Shown here: piece after piece, positions 22,746 through 34,499 of the stretch | Layout: every line of letters begins with the position of its first letter | Position numbering within the stretch: position 1 is the stretch's first letter | Source: Pseudeuparius sepicola | Lineage: Eukaryota > Arthropoda > Insecta > Coleoptera > Anthribidae | Reading direction: 5' to 3' | NCBI GenBank assembly: GCA_963920635.1 | Contig: OY987300.1 | Span: forward strand, 61,790,915-61,854,914 | DNA: 64,000 nucleotides | Notes under the pieces: model-generated | What the model was told of the DNA's origin: nothing | Seen by the model: only the letters and a program-made list of their open reading frames with translations | Databases searched by the model: none | Position numbers and translations under genes: made by a program

Positions 22746-23073
22746 ATTACAAACAGATATTTTACAAGGGGTAAATCCCAATACACTGTTGTAATAACTA
22801 ATAATTATATGTATGTATATCTAATATAATTCGTTCGGAAAAATTGTCAATGTAGTAAAACATTTTTTTGTTACAAGTGTCTTTATAAAGGTCAAATTTT
22901 ACAGTTGAAGCAAGCTACGTGGCCGCTAATGATTACGTTATATTCTATCCGTGCACAAGCACAAACTAGTGGAAAAGTCAAATTTTAAGTACCTATACCT
23001 AGTCTCACAATCAATTTTGTTTCCTTTTAGATATATGATGCATACTTTATATTTTTACACTGTATGAGGAACA

Positions 23074-23749
23074 TACAGGGTGGACCCAGATGGGGGATCA
23101 GCCTTGCTTGATTAGAAAGTGATTTGCATCGTATTTTTATATTTTAAAAATCAAACAGGCCTTGACAGGGTCAATTTATTCATTTTCAGTTCAGGTAGGT
23201 ATACTACCTTTTCCTAAAGAGATATCGAAAAATTTTATTAAAAAAAGTTGTTCAGAATACAATTCCAAATCATCGTACCAAATTATAAAACAATCGGCAC
23301 ATTTTGATTTTTTATTTTTAAATTTTTTGCGGTTTTAGCGCAAATCAAGTACGTTTATCGAAAAAAAAATTTCAGAATGCAAATTTAAGACCCTGTACTA
23401 AATTTCAAAACAATCGACATAATTTGATTTTTTCCAAAAAATAAAGTTGAAATTTTAAAAAAATCAAGGTCTGCCGATTGTTTTAAAATTTGGTACGCTG
23501 ACTTAAATTTTCATTCTAGACAACTTTTTCCAATAAAATGTTTCGATATCTCTTAAGGAAAATGTAGTTTACCTGAACTGGAAACGAATAAATTGCCCCT
23601 GTCAAGGCCTGCTTGATTTTTAAAATATAATAATAAGGTGCAAATTAGTTTCTAATCAAGCAAGGCTGATCCCCCCAAAGGTCAAGTTTCAACTCGAAAT
23701 TTTTTTGTCTTTTACACCTATCGTATAGTCGATCTGGGTCCACCCTGTA
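23074..23749. mobile_element. TIR element, TACAGGGTGGACCCAGAT termini
   Basis: The termini TACAGGGTGGACCCAGAT / ATCTGGGTCCACCCTGTA are followed by long arms sharing GATCAGCCTTGCTTGATTAG and the AGGCCTTGACAGGG block. Almost the whole 676 bp is a diverged palindrome. The TTGCTTG...AATC and GGCCNTGACAGG blocks also occur at 18.6-19.5, 32.9-33.5 and 51.8-53.2 kb, so these are one superfamily. Confidence 0.85.
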
Positions 23750-24270
23750 TAAAGTCTCTTTATTATCTTAATATTACATAATTTTAATGGAGAAGATATT
23801 TCTCTGACACGCACGTTTCGTGTCCCATTGTTCAAAAAGATTACACTAATACAAGCATAAACTTTCGAGTTAAAGCAACACGTATGTACTGGTACTTATT
23901 TCGCTCTTGCTAGGAAACAGTGTAACTTCGAATGTAAACTGAAACAAATAATAATTCTCACTCTCACAATACTCCAAACTAGGAGTACTCCAGAAGCAAA
24001 CGAATGCTTGTGCGGCGAAGCAGTCACGAAACATTTGATATATGTAGATATATTTGTATTATTCAAATAAAAATGGGATATAGTGTATGGCACCTAACAA
24101 TATCTCGCGAATAGTAGGTAGGTACAATTTAGTTGTACGCACATGGCAATCCCGTCTAATTTACCAACAGTAAACAGGTTGATGTATTCCAGGACTTATT
24201 TCATTTTGTCTGGTTAGGCAAGTATATTTTTGTCTGGGATAGCAACACACCACCTCGGACTAGAGAAAAC
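23750..24270. other. AT-rich stretch with a small R2 repeat fragment
   Basis: At 23953-24020 (CTCACTCTCACAATACT... GAATGCTTGTGCGGCG) there is a short match to the repeat at 45180-45600. Otherwise no gene is seen. Confidence 0.45.
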
Positions 24271-24720
24271 GTTGGGCCCGGGCCCGGGCGGTCGACTTGT
24301 TTTGATTAGAATCTGTAAACACACGGAGTTCGGTTCTCCTAGTTTAAATTACCTGGCGTATTGCTTTGCGGCTGATTGATAGCCCCCTTGTCACGGCCTT
24401 TCGGGCGGTTCGTCCCGCTTTCGGCCTGACTTTTCACTTCGGCCTGGAAAAGGCATTTGGCGGCGGCGGCACGGCGCTTTGTGCGATCTCACCACAACGG
24501 CGCGCCTTGTCTTCGGGCCCCGCCCGACTGAGCGCCCTGCCCTGCCTTCACCTTGCCCGGACCTTCTGCAAATTGCGATTTTTTTGTAGGCATCTATACT
24601 CTATTCAAACCAAAACCCAAGTGAAACATAAACACAAGTTGTTGCATGGCTAGAGCGTGATACGCACGTGATCGGCTTGCTATTGGCTAGACGGCAATAA
24701 AATTTGACCCGGCGGGCGAG
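24271..24720 (+). promoter_or_regulatory. GC-rich island, candidate plus-strand promoter
   Basis: The block starts at GGGCCCGGGCCCGGGCGG and continues through GC-rich DNA with CpGs. It ends in a plausible promoter order: an inverted CCAAT box (ATTGG, about 24681-24685), an AATAAAATTT TATA-like string (about 24696), then the candidate exon below. The open frames inside are compositional. It could instead be an enhancer of hh. Confidence 0.4.
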
Positions 24721-24724
24721 TGCT

Positions 24725-24849
24725 GCGAGTCGGTGTTTCTTACAGAGGTGTATTGAGTTGCAAGTGGAACTTTATTTTTTCCGATATAATTATTTCGCTG
24801 TTTATTAATTGTTGGAGCTACGATTTGTGTTAATAGTAGAAATTTGCAG
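24725..24849 (+). other. Candidate non-coding first exon with strong splice donor
   Basis: The right edge reads TTTGCAG|GTAAGTG, a near-consensus 5' splice site with the donor at 24850. It lies about 150 bp downstream of the TATA-like string. No ATG frame of note occurs between them, so the exon would be 5'UTR. No downstream partner exon is recognised in the window. The gene, if real, extends past what I can identify. Confidence 0.35.
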
Positions 24850-25395
24850 GTAAGTGAATGACTAGGTGTACCATAAAAGTTTGTTTTTAAAGTTCCTAAT
24901 ACTGGGGCATATTATTTTAATATTTTATATTATAAAATTCATAGAGATCGTCCTTAATGCGGCCCTGCCTCGTATTAGCCCTCAGAATTGTTCGCGTGCT
25001 TCCATCGTGTAAATGTTTACGCGCCACTTGCATTTAGTTTGAATAGAGTTTAGAGATTGTTGGCAGCTCAAACAAAAAATATACGGAACTTCCAATAGAA
25101 CTTCTATAATGTACTAAGACAAAACTTTATCGCTCCACGAGAATGGTTAGAAAAGTGGGTGAAGAAAATTAGAAATCAATACACAATGAAAGTATTTGCG
25201 ATATTATTTAAACGGAGTAATTGAGAGAGGGTAAAATGAGGTTATTTCAAAATAGCGTTTCATATAATCGACATTCCAGCTTTAAGGATAAAATATTTAG
25301 TTTTAATTTTTTTTTCTCAAAAACGGTAGAATCTAAGAACTTGAATTTTGGGACAGGTTACCAGCAAGTTAGAAAACACTTTACTGCAAAATTAT
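24850..25395. other. AT-rich stretch without identified gene
   Basis: It would be intron if the 24725-24849 exon is real. Nothing else is supported. Confidence 0.35.
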
Positions 25396-26042
25396 TTTTT
25401 TTGCACCGCAGGGACTAAAGTGATGACTTTACTACCTTTTTTGCGGGACTAAAGTGCGGCATTTACTCCCTTGGGACTAAAATATTTTAGTCCCAAGGGA
25501 GTAAAAACTTTAGTCCCTTGGGATTAAAAGTAACAAAAACAATAGAAACTATGACCAAATACATGTACTTGTACTTGATTAAATAGACAGTAACGAAACG
25601 CAGTGGATAACCAAATTAGGGTTCTACAAAAAAATTCACATCTGAAGAATGCCATTTTTTAAAATTAATAGATTCTGAGCTATGAACAGTTTTTAAAAAT
25701 AGGCATTTTCATTTTGACTACTTTGCACCGTTGTTGAGACAAAACTGCTTGAGATGGAACAAAATGAATTTCATATTCCTCTCTTAACTTTTCAAGAGCT
25801 ATCTGCTGATGTAACTGATGGTTGACACCAAGGTACCAATTTTTTGGTACCAATTTTGGTACCATTATACCAATTATTGGTACCAGCACCATTAGGTACC
25901 TAGCCCTTAAAAAGTTAAGATAGAAATGTGAAATTTATTTTGATCTATCTCAAACAAAGTAGTAAATTGGAATGTCGAATGTTTCTCTTTACATATTGTC
26001 TTGTGAATTTTTAAATTTTAGTTCCTGCGGTGCAAAAAATAG
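25396..26042. mobile_element. Inverted-repeat element with GGGACTAAAG motifs
   Basis: TTTTTTGCACCGCAGGGACT near 25397 returns inverted as CCTGCGGTGCAAAAAA near 26024-26040. A palindrome of AGTCCCTTGGGA/TCCCAAGGGACT type sits at 25465-25530 and another GGGACTAAAG/TTTAGTCCC pair at 26055-26153, so the element may extend to about 26160. No coding sequence is seen. Confidence 0.65.
25829..25903 (+). repeat. Cluster of GGTACC repeats
   Basis: Five GGTACC palindromes fall within about 75 bp, in a decayed tandem pattern of GGTACCAATTTT with unit length 10-20 bp. It lies inside the inverted-repeat element above. Origin by slippage is likely. Confidence 0.6.
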
Positions 26043-26160
26043 CGTATGTACCACGGGACTAAAGTGACTCTTAATCCCTCGAATGATTGTTGCCCTCGCT
26101 TACGCTCGGACAACAATCTTCACTCTCGGGATTAAAAGATGCATTTTAGTCCCTTGGTAC
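26043..26160. repeat. Palindromic repeat with TAGTCCC ends
   Basis: ACCACGGGACTAAAGTG and TTTAGTCCCTTGGTAC face each other across a smaller palindrome (ATTGTTGCCCTCGC / GCTCGGACAACAAT). It is either the outer part of the neighbouring element or a separate MITE. Confidence 0.55.
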
Positions 26161-26424
26161 ATAATACTATTTACATAATATACATCGCCGCTATGTTGTA
26201 TTTTAAAAACAAAAAATTGTTATAAAATTGCAAATAGCAATTAAATCTTGTAAATAAAGGAAGTCTGGGCTCATTACAACCCTGACTAAAAATACCAGAT
26301 GACACCACAGCGCTCATAGTTGCCAACTTCGAATCGTCAAAATTGAAATTGACAGTTACAGTTGGAATACTTATCGGCAAATTTGATTTAGAACCACTAC
26401 AGAATTCTGTAGAACATAATTTAA

Positions 26425-26775
26425 GAGGGGGTTGCCGACAGCGAAAGTGACGTTAGATTTCGTATTTTTTTAAGTTGTATAGCATAAAATCTAATAATAT
26501 TTTACCTGGCAAAAATGTAGTACAAAAAAAATTTAGTACAAACATCTTTGTCTGCATTTTAATCATATCTTAAAAGCATATGCACTGGAAATATTATTTT
26601 TCCCAAGGTTTTCATAACCTATAAAACAAAACACTGCTTGTAATAATTTATGATTAAAATGAAGACAGAGATGTTTGTACTAAATTTTTGCCACGTAAAA
26701 TATTATTAGATTTTATGCTATACAACTTAAAAAAATACGAAATCTAACGTCACTTTCGCTGTCGGCAACCCCCTC
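26425..26775. mobile_element. Palindromic MITE flanked by TTAA
   Basis: Arms of about 105 bp start GAGGGGGTTGCCGACAGCG and are nearly perfect inverted copies. They are flanked by TTAA on both sides (26421-26424 and 26776-26779). A TTAA target is typical of piggyBac-like elements but also of some others; the terminal sequence is not a piggyBac end I recognise. Confidence 0.8.
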
Positions 26776-26984
26776 TTAAGCATATCTATTGAAACACAAT
26801 TTGGAATAATCTCGCTTTTATCTCAGAAAATATTTATTGATGTATAGGTAGGTATCTTCTACAGCTTATTAAATTCCCATTTTTATTGCAAAACTTGCTG
26901 CACAATACGCAATACATTTGTGACCACTTTTCAACTGCAGTGGGTAATTAAATAAAAACCATAGCGTCACCTAGGTAAACTTCT

Positions 26985-27340
26985 TTAAAGCCGTTTACCG
27001 CGTCGTTTTTAGAGTGCGGTCCAACTCTTAAAAACCTTGGCGCGTCCCCTTGGCACGAAGCGGGGGCTTTTAGGAAGGCGGCAAAAGTCAAAACATTACA
27101 AACTCGCCAAAGATTTAGTGGGGTCCCCGGGCCGACACGGCTGCTCTTTTATCAGGTGACAGTTCTTGTACTAATGAATGTTTTCGGGGACTTATTCACT
27201 CGTCCTCTTCGATGTGGGTCTCGGAGGCCGGCGCGGCGTCCGTCCCATGGCTACGGGCTCAATGGGCCTCGCGCCGCATTACATTTTTCTGGTCTATGTC
27301 CGGAGATATGAATGGAATTCCGTGAATTAGACGCACTTAA
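26985..27340. promoter_or_regulatory. GC-rich block, candidate non-coding regulatory element
   Basis: Unique GC-rich sequence (AAAGCCGTTTACCGCGTCGT, GGTCCCCGGGCCGACACGG, CGGAGGCCGGCGCGGCGTCC) with no coding frame and no repeats. Its sharp borders and preserved composition resemble the other islands in this desert. Regulatory function is inferred. Confidence 0.35.
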
Positions 27341-27659
27341 ATATAAGGTGTGTTTTTTTATTAGAAAGCCAGAATTTTATTAACAGGTAATTGGACGCGC
27401 GACAAGTTTTTCCGATATTTATGATATTTTTATTCGGATGGTATTTACAGGTTTCTAAGTTATACGAACGTCCATTATGTCCTAAAAGCGAATATAAAAT
27501 TTTCAAATAGATTTAGAAGCGACGAAAATTAAATTAATCAATTGTTACTTTCTAATGCTTTCTAAGTAACGTTAAAAAATCTGTTAACAGTTGAAGTGAT
27601 TTCTCTATAAGAAACTGAATACAATATTTACGTTAGGTACAATATCTCTATAGTTTGTT
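27341..27659. other. AT-rich stretch without gene
   Basis: Nothing recognised. Confidence 0.4.
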
Positions 27660-27787
27660 CAGCGAATGTTCGGCCCTAAGTCATAACACCCGTCCTTGTC
27701 TGACTCGTGAATATACGACCGATATCCATCGTATATTCACAAGTAAGACAAGAACAAGAGTTGTGACGTAGGGCCGAACATTCGCTG
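27660..27787. mobile_element. Small hairpin MITE, CAGCGAATGTTCGGCCCTA ends
   Basis: The arms of about 55 bp (27660 onward, and inverted to 27787) cover nearly the whole 128 bp, with a short loop around GATATCC. There are only a few mismatches. Confidence 0.8.
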
Positions 27788-27940
27788 TATTGTATATTGA
27801 ATGCATTCTTTTTGCACTAATTGACTGAATTAATGGACCTTATTACACGTGCCCTAGGACTCCAGCGAAGTGTGTATTTTAGACTCAGGACGGTGATATA
27901 CGCCAAAAGGACTTAATTTTGAGGGCGAAATAGTATATGT

Positions 27941-28068
27941 CATTACGAGTCTGGAAATAAAGATTTTTCCGTGCGCGCGTGACTAATTCCCCTGTGAGGC
28001 GCAGCGGCGCAGCCAAACACGGGAACTCATGCAAGCACGGAAAAATCTATTTCTATGGACGTGTAATG
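27941..28068. mobile_element. Small TIR element, CATTACGAGTC / TTTTTCCGTGC arms
   Basis: CATTAC...AAATAAAGATTTTTCCGTGC at 27941-27975 faces GCACGGAAAAATCTATTT...GTAATG ending 28068. The loop is GC-rich (GAGGCGCAGCGGCGCAG). The CCGTGCGC motif also appears in the repeat at 28436-28560. Confidence 0.7.
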
Positions 28069-28435
28069 AACGATATTTTTTATTATACTTCTTTGAAAAT
28101 GGAAACTTAAAACATTTTATCGGCATATTATAATAAATTAAACTGACAAAAAATAAACAATGCAGACAATATAGTGTTTGGTATGTATGATGCGTTTCCA
28201 TGGTTATTCTCAAATTATTTCAAAGATGCTTTGTTGTAAATTAGTTATTGTCAGATAAGGTGAATAAAACGTCAAAAATATTACAGAAATGTATCTAAAT
28301 ATTGAAACACTTACGAATTAAAATACAAAATAGGTACATGTCAAATATCAAAGAGCATATAGAGTTTCTTAAATTTAGTTTACTTTGCTGTACCTATATT
28401 TCTATTTTAAAGCCATATATTCGATATTTTTATTC

Positions 28436-28560
28436 AGCGCACGGAAAGTTTTTCTATGCGCTGTTTCCGTGCGCTAGCCCGAAAAACCCCATCTTTCATT
28501 ATTGCTAAAACAGATGAAAATAAGGTGTTTTCAAAGAAGTATAATAAAAATGGTTTTTTG
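28436..28560 (+). repeat. Dispersed repeat R3 (also at 33975-34090)
   Basis: Both copies contain GCGCTGTTTCCGTGCGCTAG, AGATGAAAATA-type sequence and TTTTCAAAGAAGTATAATAA in the same order, 5.5 kb apart. An inverted match to the last part is at 28080-28100. This is a transposon arm of unknown family. Confidence 0.7.
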
Positions 28561-31500
28561 ATAATTCGACCTATAGACTTTGGAGGTCTTAGACAATTTT
28601 GAATTTTAAATACGAAATCCTCGTGGATACGGCTAAACGGAATCGAATTTAAGTTCCATCTTCGACATCTGCAAGTCGAAGTACATACATCGGATAGAGC
28701 CAGTTTCGGAACACTTATTTTTTTCGATTTTTAAAAAAATGCGCTGGTCAGCCATTTAGAAAATGTATACCTAGGCAAATTTGGATGATGGTTTCGGATT
28801 TTACAGGTAAATTACCTCTAATAGGTCGGTTTTCAAGTCATTTAAAAAGTAGCCCCTATATGCAACTGTTTCCCAAAAAGTGCGCTGGTTGAGCATTCAC
28901 AAATTTACATAAGTATTCAATTTTGACCGGATTTCGGGATTTTTTTGCGAAATCGCAATTTTTTACCAAAAAAATAAATAAATAACTCATCACGTAGAAA
29001 ACTTCTCACGGGCCTGATTTCACCGTATCCTGTACATCTCGAAGCACTGCGTGGATTGCCGTAAGATAGAAAGTCGTACCTCTAACTGTTTGTGTTCAAG
29101 TAGCCTTCAAATTCAAATCGAAACAGAAAACTCCAAATACAGTTCTTCGTTGAATCTCCGCATCGGCTGGAATCTCTCTCTCCGGTGTTTTTTAAAAATC
29201 TTTTGCCATAGAGTATGCTTAGAAAATTTTCATGGTTTTATCAAAGATCATAATAGAATTTATCGTTGCTGCTGCGCCTGAGTTAAACGAAATTGTACCG
29301 GGAAATGATGCTATTACTACGTAAATCGCCCCGCTGAATCTATCTATAGTTATAGTCTATCCAAGTTACAGCGTCAGTAGATATAAACAAAATCACATGA
29401 ACGCTTTGCGATCGATTACCAGGGTTTGACTATCATGAGATTCCAAGTGGCTTGTAATTCTGAACTAATTATTTTAGAAGTTCTAAAAATTGTGTTTTTA
29501 CCTTTCGTGGATCTTTATAAATTTCTTTAAATGAAGTAGCAAAATACATTTACAGAATATACCGCTCGCGATCGGATCTAAAATATGCAGGAAACTCGAC
29601 TGAGGGAAGAGCCGGCCCTGCATTCCGCTCGCCGCCTAAACACTTGAGATTTTACGACGGCCAGACCAATAAGAGAATGCGCGATCACGTGGTTGCTAAT
29701 GTTTTGATTCACTGCCTCTATAACTTGGATATAGTATAGCAGAACAGAACAAATAGCGTTAGAACCAACCAAATTTTTAATATAAGTCAAGTCGTGACAT
29801 TTTCATTTTAGATTCATAGGGGAGCAGAAAATGCAATATTGGTTTGGAAATGATATAGGACTAAATTACCTCTAGTTTTAATTTTACTATGTTAACTATA
29901 CTTTAATTCCGTCACTTTGCTCTATGTTCGCGGATTTTCTTCATTCTGAAGGGAATAGTCCTGTAAGTAAGTAAGTACGTACTTTTTACGTCCGAGTGGC
30001 TTTATCAAATATGAAGTGTAATTATTGTTTCTTTAACCACTTCAACATTCATCATCTGCTCCAGTGTTGAAATTTACACTCAATTTTCTTGATTTGCAAG
30101 ATATGGATTTTACCACTCCCGATTTTCACTGTGTAAGTTGGTACTGCAACTTATAATGGATACAGTTACAATACCTTCAGTAGTTTTCTGACTGACACTT
30201 TAAAATCTTCATCAGAATTTACAGCAGCAATTACATCGTAAAGTCACAGAAGCTATGAGGATATTCTTTTCTGAAAGGCTGTATACCATAATTAGTTCAA
30301 CTAGCAGCAAGCTTCTTTATGCAGAGTGACGTTTAGAAGGAAAATATTTACACTGGTCATAAATATCGACACGCCTCAAATCCTTTTGCTTTTGTGTTTA
30401 GTTGTTCGCTTTTGCCACCGACAATTTTGCTAGAAAATCGGTAGTAAACAGTAAACACAGTAGAAAGTATTGTGAGGACAGTATAAAATCCATGAATGCC
30501 CATAGTGTGTGGGTTATCAGGGTAAACATTATCATTTTATATTTTATATTGACACGTATCTATAACTTTTATGCGTGTACGTTAGGTCGAGAAACTGATA
30601 ACCGAGATAAGGAAAGGCAAAAATTAACTGTGGAAGGTGTTCCCTTAGGCATGAAGTCCTAGTACATATATAGTCAATAATATTATGCATTTAGTGCTTC
30701 TTGATCAAATATGTTCTTAAAGTTTCTTGCATTTGGCATTCGTTTTTCATAACAACAATATTTATTAATTACAAAAATATTTTCAGATATTATGTAACAA
30801 GTTATCCTCTTATTGTGGGTCAGTTTGTTTGTTGTTCAACCCTACTACAATAGTGTCCAATCTCTACGTGCCACCCCATAAATAAATGACAACTAATCAG
30901 GTAATTCCTGAAACCATATAAAATTAATTTACTTAACACTTTAGACAGGTAATTATACCTGTCCGTCGACCTGTTCGGCCGCCACCAATATTAAAATCAC
31001 ATTTATTACCCCAATAGTAATCATTACCACCCCATAGACACAACGGAAATTCGTCATCTATGTTGTAATATAAGTAGGTAAGCCCAATATCCCGCGTTTG
31101 AAGTTCCAAAGCGGAGATCATTGGCGTGCAATTTTTCTATGAAGCAGCATTTACATATGCATTCAATCGAGAACAGCTTTTGGTCATTCCACCAAACCAT
31201 CTTCAAGCAGCCTTCTCCTTTGAGATTCAGATTTGTACAGTTAGGACGTCGAAAGGGTTCTACAATACTTTCTTTATCCTTATATTATACGGTTTTATGA
31301 GCAAGCCCTCCGCTGTCTCTTAATTTGTAATATTGTTTTTTATTGATTTTTCTTGTTGTTTTTTTAGGAAAATTGTTTGAAATTGAAAATATTCGTCCAT
31401 TCGTTTTATACTTGAACAGTACGAGCAAATTACATTGTCAAAAATCTGCTCAATAATAATCCAACCGTTTTAGTTAAAAATGTTTACATTACCGATAAAA

Positions 31501-31639
31501 TAATAGACGCCAGACCAAGTTCCAAGTCCAAATTAGATGAGCGACAATATCTCACAGGACAAGTCTCCCCAATTCGCAATTATTATAAAAGGGAAGACAG
31601 CCACATAGTGAAAATGATGAAATTAACCAATAATGCCCT
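28561..31639. other. AT-rich stretch without identified gene
   Basis: Around 28720-28990 the phrase ATGCGCTGGTCAGCC / GTGCGCTGGTTGAGC repeats about 160 bp apart, suggesting transposon interior. A modestly GC-rich patch lies at 29600-29690. No coding sequence is credible; the longest frames (under 90 codons) match nothing. Confidence 0.4.
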
Positions 31640-31925
31640 TTGCTCTACTTTGGATGAACAACACTCTAAGCGTCGCTTCTATCGCTCCAACAAGCGCTTG
31701 TGCGTGCGCACGGCACTGGCGCAAAGTTGTCGGCATTCCATTCCGATCTACCTGTTGAGTAACCCGACACCCCTTGTTTTATTGGCAGGCGCCAACGCTC
31801 CCACGGCTCCTCGGGGATCCGGGGGTGACATTTCACCCCGCTTTAAAGCGACACCGCCCGCTCTCACGAAAGCTGCGCTGCGGTGTCGCTGGCACTCGAC
31901 CACGCAACACCATGCACGTAGGTAT
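31640..31925. promoter_or_regulatory. GC-rich block, candidate non-coding element
   Basis: A GC-rich block (AAGCGCTTGTGCGTGCGCAC, GCTCCTCGGGGATCCGGGGG) sits in AT-rich surroundings. It supports a 164-codon open frame on the plus strand (31608-32102), but the translation has no domain or signal I recognise and both strands are open, as expected of GC-rich DNA. I treat it as non-coding. Confidence 0.3.
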
Positions 31926-32659
31926 GTCAAATTTTTTAGTGTGATCAGCACTCTTTGTTTTCATGTTTTCAACACTATCATGATTCTTAACTCTAGAATC
32001 CTTGGTTCAAACTTTTTGCCCACTTTTTTCTTGGACACACCCACACACTTCGTGAATGAATTTAATTTACATAAATTCATAACTGCCAAACGACTAAACT
32101 AAATTTGCTCTATAAGATACAAGATTATATTCTCAAAGACAATAACGTTTTACTGAGAAAATTTTCACCTACCGCTTTCAAACTTTACAGATCAATTGTA
32201 CCATTGAGAAAAAAATGAACAATGAACAATGTAAATCGCAACGGATTGAACTCGACACGATTTTGACATACCTACTTTTCCAAGAAAAGTGGCGTTTTAC
32301 CCTATGTCCATTTGTCATTTTTTTGCCTCATTTCGAATGTAAAATTCACCTGTAACATTTAAGGGCGGTAGGAGGAAATTTTATTTTTCGAATTTTTGAG
32401 TTAACAGGTGTCTTGGGGTATATTTTTGAGTTGATTTTATTGTTATCAATGCCATATGCCTTTATTGCGAAATAAAAGATGAACTAAAATGTTAAAATGA
32501 TGATACAAAGAGATAACCAAAAAGAAAACCAAAAAGATAACCTCAAAAAGTTACGAGTAAATGCACGACCATAAACAGCGGAAGTGGTTCCCTCTGTGAT
32601 ATCTTAAGCCCTCTGTGATATCTCCACCCCGAAAAATTCAGGTTCACGTTTCTGTTTAG
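31926..32659. other. AT-rich stretch without gene
   Basis: A local duplication (AAAAAGATAACC-type, 32517-32545; CCCTCTGTGATATCT twice at 32591-32625) is present. Nothing else. Confidence 0.45.
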
Positions 32660-32851
32660 CAGCTTTATTATTTTGGGAGAAAAGTAGATATAGCCATATA
32701 ATTGAAAAAACAAAACTTAAACTCCCTGTGTACAGTAACTATTGAGATTTGACCATTAGTTGTTATAAGCTCAATCGTAATATTTTGATTCAAAATATAT
32801 GCACTTGCTTTATGTATCGTCATTAATGGGAAATGGGACACCCCGTATACT
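32660..32851 (-). repeat. Truncated member of the 49054-49574 element family
   Basis: AGCAGCTTTATTATTTTGGGAG, the ATTTGACC/GGTCAAAT block, the GCACTTGC...TTTATGTATCGTCATTAATGGG block and the terminus GGGACACCCCGTATA correspond in order to the element at 49054-49574. Only one terminus is present. Confidence 0.65.
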
Positions 32852-32876
32852 TTACAAGGTATTTCTGACATTGTTC

Positions 32877-33542
32877 TACAGGATGTCCCTACATCGACAC
32901 AATAATGGGCAAGACAAAAACATCGAGTTGCAATTTGAGCGTCGGCTGAAGAACTATTCCTCACCCAACGATTTGAGCGTCTCGAGCCCTGCTTGATTGC
33001 GCCTTAGAAGTTTTGTGAAAAATTTTATTAAAAAAACTCGTTCAGAATTAAAAACTCAGAAGGTGTGTACAATTTCAAAAGCCTAGGCCTATTTTGATTT
33101 TTTCGTATTTTCCTATTTTTAGAACGGTTCCTTTTCTGTAGCTTTGTCGTCAATATGTTGTTAAGGAAAGTTGAACAGAGTGAAGAACTGAGTAGGTGTG
33201 CAAAATTTTAAAAGCCGAGGCTTACTTTGAATTTTTTCTGGTAAAAATTTAAAACGCAAAAAATCAGAGTAGGCCTAGGCTTTTGTAATTTTGGGAATCT
33301 ACTCAGTTTTTCATTCTGAATCACTTTTCTTAATAACATTTTGTCGTAGCACTATACTTGTGTGAAAAATTTGTTTTTTTACAATTTACAAGGAATACCT
33401 CGAGGAATACGAGATTTTTCGAAGAATTATGTCACCAATTATATTTATAATCAAGCGTAGATGATCGCCAGAAACTCAAATTTCAATTCGAATATAGTCT
33501 TTCACGCAACTTATTGTTAAGTCGACCTGTGGACACCCTGTA
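32877..33542. mobile_element. TIR element, TACAGGATGTCC / GGACACCCTGTA termini
   Basis: The ends are TACAGGATGTCCCTACATCG and the inverse of TACAGGGTGTCCACAGGTCG. The interior has the GCCCTGCTTGATTG block and mirrored CCTAGGC...TTTTGATTTTT segments, as in the 23.1 and 51.8 kb elements. No coding sequence is seen. Confidence 0.8.
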
Positions 33543-33974
33543 TAAAGGGGGTATTTTAGAGAGGATGCAATAAAGATAATTTGCAAATAGCCACTTTTGG
33601 AAAAACAAAATGATTGAGAATGCTATAGGGGATGAATGCAATGTCAACTTCTCCTTAGACAATTGAATAGGTTTTCTACGTCAGGTATAGACAGAAACTA
33701 GTATAACAATAGGAAAATTTCTCCAAATTACCCAGTCTTTCAAATGCGCTACGCTCCAACGTTCCTAGGATCGAAAAGTTTCTTTGCACCGCAGCGCCAT
33801 CTATCCGCCAATATCAAAATGAACGCTTATCAGCCTTGAATAAAGCCCTCTTCACGTCCTAGCGAACGGCGTTTGCAGAATTAAAATACCTATCTCATTT
33901 TGTTCCGGAGATATCGGCGACGGGAGTCCTTATTGGGACACCCTTTATATGTTAAATATCAGATAGCATTTAGA
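33543..33974. other. Stretch without gene; lone element terminus
   Basis: TTTGCACCGCAGCGCCATCT at 33785-33804 resembles the end of the 25396 element, and GGGACACCCTTTATA at 33937-33951 is an isolated terminus. Otherwise nothing. Confidence 0.4.
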
Positions 33975-34090
33975 CTTTTTCCGTGCGCTGTTTCCGTGCG
34001 CTAGCCAGAAAAACCTATTTTACATTAAATATTACTAATACAGATAAAAATTATATGTTTTCAAAGAAATATAATAAAAACTGTTTTTCC
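33975..34090 (+). repeat. Dispersed repeat R3, second copy
   Basis: It matches 28436-28560: GCGCTGTTTCCGTGCGCTAG, then GATAAAAATTATATG and TTTTCAAAGAAATATAATAA. The following 300 bp (to about 34400) look like transposon interior with no coding. Confidence 0.7.
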
Positions 34091-34499
34091 TGAAATCGCT
34101 TTAAAATGTAAAATGTTGGAAACCAAAATTTCAGCAAAGAAAAGTTAGACTAAAGGATATGTAGGGCTTGTGGTATATCGATTGCAAATAAAATAAGTAA
34201 TTTTTTTGACGCCATGACCTACAACTTCTTCGTCAACTCTTGAAATAAAAAAGTTACAAGCCAAAGAAGTTTCGGCAATTTTCGGGTTTTTCAAAAGTAT
34301 CTCGGAAAGTAGGCCATATGGATCTCAAATGAGTTTTTACCCAAGGCTACCCCACCAAAAAGGCAATTCTTTCCTTCGAATTAAGTTATACGAAAAATGT
34401 CCGTCAATAGACAGTGTATACAAGTAATTTTAAAATTTGTGTTTTTACCCACTCCTTTGATTTTAAACCTCCGAAAAGAAATAAACCGTATGGGACGCC

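Noticed and set aside
31608..32102. 164-codon open frame as a gene
   Set aside because: It lies over a GC-rich block that is open on both strands; the translation shows no domain, signal peptide or biased pattern.
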